47,084 bases of DNA from the NCBI GenBank assembly GCA_039028155.1, contig JBCCIS010000039.1, forward strand, positions 1 to 47,084. Direction: 5' to 3'. The translations under genes and the position numbers were made by a program. The number at the start of each line of letters is the position of its first letter. The first letter of the stretch is position 1. This document shows, piece after piece, positions 43,167 through 47,084 of the stretch. The notes beneath the pieces were generated by a model. The model was not told the DNA's origin, searched no databases, and was given only the letters and a program-made list of their open reading frames with translations. Origin of the DNA: Pseudomonadota bacterium (lineage in GTDB: Bacteria > Pseudomonadota > Alphaproteobacteria > SP197).

Positions 43167-43360
43167 CGTCGCGGCAGGCCGCATTGCGCCTGAACCGCAC
43201 GAACCAGGTGGCGTGATATCGCCTGCCCATGTCGGAACGTCAGCGTGGATTGGGCCCGCAGTGGCCCACGATTGACGACTCAATGCGGTCATTCGACGGG
43301 GACCGGAATCATCACGTTAAGCACCATGGATCCTTGGCCGCGGTGACAGTGCCCGAGGGT

Positions 43361-44305
43361 TTAGTAACCGCGGGACCGGTCGATGAGCCCGACGGGATGC
43401 GCGCCGCTCCATACGCTGCGGATGTCGTCGACCACCAGTCGCGCGACGTTGTCTTTGCGCGACTCAGCGGCGATGTGCGGGGTGACGGAGATTTTTGGAT
43501 GAGACCAGAAGATATGGTCCTTCGGCAGTGGCTCCGTTGCAAAAACATCAAGCGCAGCATGGCCGATCTTGCCTGATTCGAGGGCCGCCAAGAGATCGTC
43601 TTCCACCAAGTGCGGTCCGCGGCCCAGTTGGATCAGCGTCGCGCTGTCCGCGAGAGCGGAAAACAGGGTGGCATTCAAAAGCCCGTTGGTGTCGTCGGTC
43701 GCCGGCATCAGATCGATGACGACATTCGCGTCACGAACCGCGACCAGCACACCTTCCCTCTCAGAAAAGACCCGGACCGATCCGGTGGGGCTGCGCGTGT
43801 TCTTGGCGTACGCAACCACATGGTAACCAAGGTTTGACAGAGTATCCGAAACCGCATGCCCCATGAGCCCATAGCCCAGAACCGCGATGCGGTAGCTTTG
43901 TGTCGACGCATATGGCATCCGTTTCCAGACCCGTGCGGCTTCCTGCTGGGTGAGCTCGGCCATACGGCGGTGCACGTCAACAACCTGCCTTACGGCAAAA
44001 GCCGCCATGTCTCTGGCTTGTTGGGGGTCGCGGACGCGTGTGACCAATACCGTCTCTGGCAGACTGGAGCATCGCAGGATGTTGTGGACGCCCGCGGCAA
44101 TTGACGAAACCAGCTTGAGCGCGGGATAGGCGTTGAAAGCGTCGTCGGCAGGTTCCCAGCACAGGGCAAACTCGATGTCACCTGTGGCCTCAATCTCCGA
44201 TGGGTCGTGCATCAAGACGTCGCCGTCATAGGGCGCGAAGGCGTCCGAGTAGTAGGCGTTCAAGTCAAGGGTATCGCTCAGGTAGACGCCCTTTATCGGC
44301 TTCAT
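43361..44305 (-). CDS. D-isomer 2-hydroxyacid dehydrogenase (GhrA-like)
   Basis: GGGGGAAAC precedes ATG 44305, giving 314 residues. The NAD(P) motif is GYGLMG in VLGYGLMGHAV. The catalytic arginine is in LGRGPHLVEDDLL, the glutamate in VFATEPLP and the histidine in TPHIAAES, as in glyoxylate/hydroxypyruvate reductases. It should reduce glyoxylate, hydroxypyruvate or similar 2-oxo acids. It is divergent from an acyl-CoA synthetase gene, and each start has the same 12-bp initiation sequence. Confidence 0.88.
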   Translation of the reverse strand: MKPIKGVYLSDTLDLNAYYSDAFAPYDGDVLMHDPSEIEATGDIEFALCWEPADDAFNAYPALKLVSSIAAGVHNILRCSSLPETVLVTRVRDPQQARDMAAFAVRQVVDVHRRMAELTQQEAARVWKRMPYASTQSYRIAVLGYGLMGHAVSDTLSNLGYHVVAYAKNTRSPTGSVRVFSEREGVLVAVRDANVVIDLMPATDDTNGLLNATLFSALADSATLIQLGRGPHLVEDDLLAALESGKIGHAALDVFATEPLPKDHIFWSHPKISVTPHIAAESRKDNVARLVVDDIRSVWSGAHPVGLIDRSRGY

Positions 44306-44478
44306 GTTTCCCCCAATGGCGGCATGCGGATTGCCTGGATCAGATGGGCCATCAACAACGAGCGAGTATGCCCGGATAGGCCTTTCTATCGTCATATCAC
44401 GCTGAGCCGGGCTGCGGCGCGACAATGAGCCGTGATAGTGTCCCGTTAGGCCGGCGGTTCATAAAGGGGGGAAACATG
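44303..44478. promoter_or_regulatory. Divergent start region with mirrored 12-bp initiation sites
   Basis: CATGTTTCCCCC at 44303-44314 and GGGGGAAACATG at 44467-44478 form a perfect inverted repeat that includes the ribosome-binding site and start codon of each of the two divergent genes. The promoters must lie between them, but no boxes stand out. Confidence 0.5.
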
Positions 44479-46050
44479 CCGCATTCCGGGCCCTCGCTCG
44501 ATAGGCGGGTCGTTGTCAGTGATATTCTGGAGATCGGTCTGCAACTCAAACCTGACGAACCGGCTCTGGTTTCAACAGAGGTCCGGTGGACTTGGCGCGA
44601 GCTGGACGTGGCGGCCCGTCGACTTGCCGGCAACTACCTGGGGCTTGGGTTGAGACCTGGCGATCGGGTCGCATCCTTGATGCCCAACCGTGTCGTCTTG
44701 GTGGTTCACTATCTAGCCTGCCTGAAGGCGGGCCTTGTCGCCACACCCCTCAACTATCGCTACATGCCACCGGAGGTGGATCACGCCCTTCGCGTCAGTG
44801 AAGCGTCCGTGATTCTGGTTCACCGGGAACGTGCCGGTGACGTCGCCGCGAGCGAACTGGCGGAGCATTTGCCGAAGGGTATCATTTGGTACGACGACCC
44901 CGGTCAGCCCGCATCAGGCGGCCTGACGTTCGATACCCTGATGGACCCAGATTCCGCTATGCCGGACCTGCCGACGCCCGCGCCGGATTTGCCGGCGTTT
45001 GTACTTTTTACGTCGGGCAGTACCGGCAATCCGAAGGGGGTCACCCATACCCACAAGACGATCGGTAATGTCCTGGCCAGCACGGTCGTCAGTTTCCATC
45101 TCACACCCGACGACATCATGTTGCCCGGCCTGTCAATATCGCACATGGGCGGGATCGGGTTCGGGTTGGCCGCACTCGCGGCCGGGGCGCGCGTCGATAT
45201 TGCGCGAACCTACGTAGACGAGGAACTCTTGCGGCTACTTCGCGAGACACGCCCGACGATATTGGGCATGTTGCCGGCGTTTCTGTTCCGCCTGATACGC
45301 GACCATGACGCCAAGCCTGAGGACTTTACATCGCTTCGCATGTGCCTGAGCGGCGGCGACAAGGTGTCGCACGTCCTTGAGGATGAGGTCGGTGCGCTAA
45401 CGGGGTTGAAGATCTCCACCAATTACGCCATGACCGAGATTGGTTTTGCTACGCTCTGCTACGGAAAGAAGCGTCGTGACGGTTCGGTCGGCCTCCCTTG
45501 TGCGGGCTTTGAGCTGTCAATTCGCGACGACGATGGCATTGAGGTGCCGAGTGGCGAAAAGGGGCGGCTTTTCGTGCGTTCGCCCGCCAACATGATCGGC
45601 TACTGGGGAAACCCTGAGGCCACGGCGACGACACTCGTCGACGGCTGGTTGGATACTGGTGACGTGATGTACGTCGACGACGACGGCTATTACTGGTTCG
45701 CTGGCCGCAAGTCGCAGATCATCATTCACGACGGCTCGAACATTTCGCCGCAGGAGATCGAAGAAGTCCTTCTGGAGCATGAGACTGTCGAACTGGCCGG
45801 CGTTGTCGGCGTGGATGACTTGGTGCACGGCGAGAACGTTCGCGCCTACGTAACCCTGAAAGACGATGTGGAGACGTTTAAGGAGCAAGAGTTGATTGAC
45901 TTCGCCCGCGCGCGTATCGGCTACAAAGCACCGGAAGTGGTTGTCGTGCTCGACGAGATGCCATTCAACGCCACCGGGAAGGTCGACCGAGTCACGCTGA
46001 AAGCCATGGCGGCCAGGGACCACGAGCAAGCCCCTGCCGTGATTGTCTAG
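44476..46050 (+). CDS. AMP-binding acyl-CoA synthetase
   Basis: ATG 44476 follows GGGGGG, giving 524 residues; an upstream in-frame ATG at 44425 lacks a ribosome-binding site. The ANL family motifs are complete: the phosphate loop LFTSGSTGNPKG, YAMTEIG, GWLDTGDVMYVDDDGYYWF, GRKSQIIIHDGSNISPQEIE, and the catalytic lysine in NATGKVDR. It activates a carboxylic acid as its CoA thioester; chain type is not predictable by eye. It is divergent from the hydroxyacid dehydrogenase gene. Confidence 0.92.
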   Translation: MPHSGPSLDRRVVVSDILEIGLQLKPDEPALVSTEVRWTWRELDVAARRLAGNYLGLGLRPGDRVASLMPNRVVLVVHYLACLKAGLVATPLNYRYMPPEVDHALRVSEASVILVHRERAGDVAASELAEHLPKGIIWYDDPGQPASGGLTFDTLMDPDSAMPDLPTPAPDLPAFVLFTSGSTGNPKGVTHTHKTIGNVLASTVVSFHLTPDDIMLPGLSISHMGGIGFGLAALAAGARVDIARTYVDEELLRLLRETRPTILGMLPAFLFRLIRDHDAKPEDFTSLRMCLSGGDKVSHVLEDEVGALTGLKISTNYAMTEIGFATLCYGKKRRDGSVGLPCAGFELSIRDDDGIEVPSGEKGRLFVRSPANMIGYWGNPEATATTLVDGWLDTGDVMYVDDDGYYWFAGRKSQIIIHDGSNISPQEIEEVLLEHETVELAGVVGVDDLVHGENVRAYVTLKDDVETFKEQELIDFARARIGYKAPEVVVVLDEMPFNATGKVDRVTLKAMAARDHEQAPAVIV

Positions 46051-46476
46051 GACGTCGCATCCTGCATCCTCCCACGTAGCCCACGCCGTGGATCACCTCC
46101 TTGCGGGCGTGGTCGGCGTCGGGGCGTCGGGCCCGCCAGCCCACCGCGACCGTCTTCTGTTTCATGTCATGCGGGACATGCCCAACGTGTTGGCGGACGC
46201 ACCCGGCCGGGCGAAGGCCGCCCTTTGGGCCATCAGCCGGGTGGGTGCATCGTCTCGTCCGATCGCATGCAACCGCAGGCCGCGGCACGCTGTCGCAAGT
46301 ACATGGTTGACCCCAAGCGCGTGACACGACCCAATCATGTGCTGCAAACTAAGAGTGCAGAGGGGATTTTGAGAAGGAGCTAGGTCATCGCTGGATGCGT
46401 CGTGCCGCGGAATGACCGAAGCCGAGGCGGCGTAACGCACAACGCGTGAGCAGTCAGCTCCAGAAACACCAACTGC
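46051..46476. other. 426-bp gap with structured sequence
   Basis: No gene is recognised here; open frames on both strands have no family features. The sequence holds several inverted repeats: CCACGCC 46081-46087 with GGCGTGG 46106-46112, CATGTC/GACATG near 46163-46179, and GCACCCGGC 46199-46207 with GCCGGGTG 46236-46243. A structured RNA or intergenic repeat is possible. Confidence 0.4.
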
Positions 46477-46986
46477 ATGAGGTCGACAATGAGATTTATC
46501 CGCCAGTTGATCGTGGGCACCTGCGCGCTGACCGTAATAGTCATCTCCACCAACTTTGCAGTGAGCGCTGTACGTGCGGACGATCTGCCCGATCTGCCCG
46601 ATCTGGTCGGCAGTTGGGTCGCCACCGAAGGGCAGTTGCACTTTTGGCACGGCACGCCCATGGAGGTGGCGCGAGACGGTCACACGATGCGTATCGACAT
46701 CGACGAACAGATAGGTGCGCTCCTATCCGCTGTCATGGTCTACACAAACCCGTCGGGCGTGCACGGCCACGACGGCGAGGACCTCACCGAAACCGCAACG
46801 GAAAAACTGGTCGGCGTCATTGACTGGGACAGCAAAACCATTCTTTTTGCTGACACGCCCGACATAGGCTTTCATCGGATCGTGCTGATCGACGACGACA
46901 CCATGGCGATGACCATGCTGGAGTCCGGTGAGTTCGCCCTGGCCGGGCGCATGATTCTGAAACGATCGACCGAGAGCAGCGACTAG
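46477..46986 (+). CDS. Small exported protein of unknown function
   Basis: The 169-residue protein begins with a signal peptide (RQLIVGTCALTVIVISTNFAV, cleavage near VRA). The start could be ATG 46477 or 46489. The mature part opens with DLPDLPDLVGSW, coded by a tandem 9-bp repeat at 46582-46608, and then forms predicted strands (EKLVGVIDWDSKTILFAD, HRIVLIDDDTMAMTML), which recall a small lipocalin-like barrel. I do not recognise the family with confidence. It follows the gene-free stretch and has no close partner. Confidence 0.7.
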   Translation: MRSTMRFIRQLIVGTCALTVIVISTNFAVSAVRADDLPDLPDLVGSWVATEGQLHFWHGTPMEVARDGHTMRIDIDEQIGALLSAVMVYTNPSGVHGHDGEDLTETATEKLVGVIDWDSKTILFADTPDIGFHRIVLIDDDTMAMTMLESGEFALAGRMILKRSTESSD

Positions 46987-47084
46987 CGTCAGCGCGCGCG
47001 GTTCGCCGGTCGAAGCAGCCGCCACGCTGTCAGCGTGACGCACGCGGCATGTCCACCGTGTCGGTGACCGCAGCCGGCCCCGTG

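Noticed and set aside
41817-43292. A 491-codon open frame on the minus strand opposite the amine oxidase
   Set aside because: It is a mirror of a clear flavoprotein gene in GC-rich DNA, has no family features and no ribosome-binding site. The same holds for long antisense frames at 380-1234, 8064-9299, 11388-12536, 16265-17677 and 19359-20333.
43338-43367. Inverted repeat CCGCGGT/ACCGCGG at the end of the hydroxyacid dehydrogenase gene
   Set aside because: The loop is long, one arm is within the gene, and no T-run follows, so a terminator is not supported.
46089-46103. Possible 3' end of a 16S rRNA gene (GGATCACCTCCTT)
   Set aside because: Only about 13 bases match; the conserved upstream rRNA sequence is absent and no other rRNA sequence is nearby.
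1-47084. tRNA genes, CRISPR arrays, insertion sequences, prophage genes
   Set aside because: No T-loop/acceptor patterns, no regularly spaced direct repeats, and no transposase, integrase or phage structural proteins were seen on either strand.

Overview
The window is a GC-rich bacterial chromosome segment, packed with genes on both strands. Family content suggests an alphaproteobacterium, plausibly of the Rhodospirillales or a relative: an Mla-type MCE transport operon with an auxiliary lipoprotein, GcvA-like LysR regulators, a ribbon-helix-helix protein of the alphaproteobacterial type, DUF1761, a BKACE enzyme, and an FNR/FixK-type box before hemN. This placement is inferred from gene families; no rRNA or other phylogenetic marker is present. 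I saw no tRNA, rRNA, CRISPR array, IS element, integrase or phage gene.

Layout. 1-1.9 kb: 3' end of a lipid-transport operon (ATPase, MlaD, lipoprotein). 1.9-6 kb: an M81 (MlrC-like) metallopeptidase, then a divergent AraC regulator / MFS exporter pair and a DUF1761 membrane protein. 6-11 kb: an intergenic block with two large palindromes, a BKACE enzyme with an AT-rich patch, a Tat-exported PhoX protein whose start site sits in a predicted hairpin, a shared bidirectional terminator, and a Tat-exported peptide-type solute-binding protein. 11-17.6 kb: a PAS/degenerate-GGDEF/EAL protein, two peptidyl-prolyl isomerases, a fatty-acid desaturase, and an agmatinase with a LysR regulator directly behind it.

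17.6-26.7 kb is the most accessory-looking part. A Rieske oxygenase, a TauD-type dioxygenase and an acyl-CoA dehydrogenase relative form a plus-strand operon. It converges on a minus-strand SDR-ectC operon with a divergent LysR gene. PhyH-type dioxygenase, FMN-binding, RidA-like and HemN genes follow. The ectoine synthase has a complete active site, but no ectA, ectB or ectD lies in the window, and its SDR partner lacks the catalytic lysine.

26.9-34.9 kb: a YHS protein, a GNAT acetyltransferase and a B3/B4 protein; then a minus-strand B12-type radical SAM enzyme with an acetoacetate-decarboxylase-family protein, and a glyoxalase/GMC oxidoreductase operon whose small subunit carries the Tat signal. 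35-47 kb: an RHH protein, a sugar-lactone-oxidase-like flavoprotein, an SDR, a second GNAT, a SET-domain protein, two lipoproteins, an alpha/beta hydrolase, a Tat-exported flavin amine oxidase, a hydroxyacid dehydrogenase divergent from an acyl-CoA synthetase, and a small exported protein.

The overall theme is heterotrophic metabolism of small nitrogenous and carboxylic compounds (agmatinase, BKACE, amine oxidase, RidA, Rieske and 2-oxoglutarate oxygenases, peptide uptake) with several Tat-exported redox enzymes. The strongest leads are the orphan ectC locus, the oxygenase-pair operon, the phoX leader hairpin and the FNR box before hemN.
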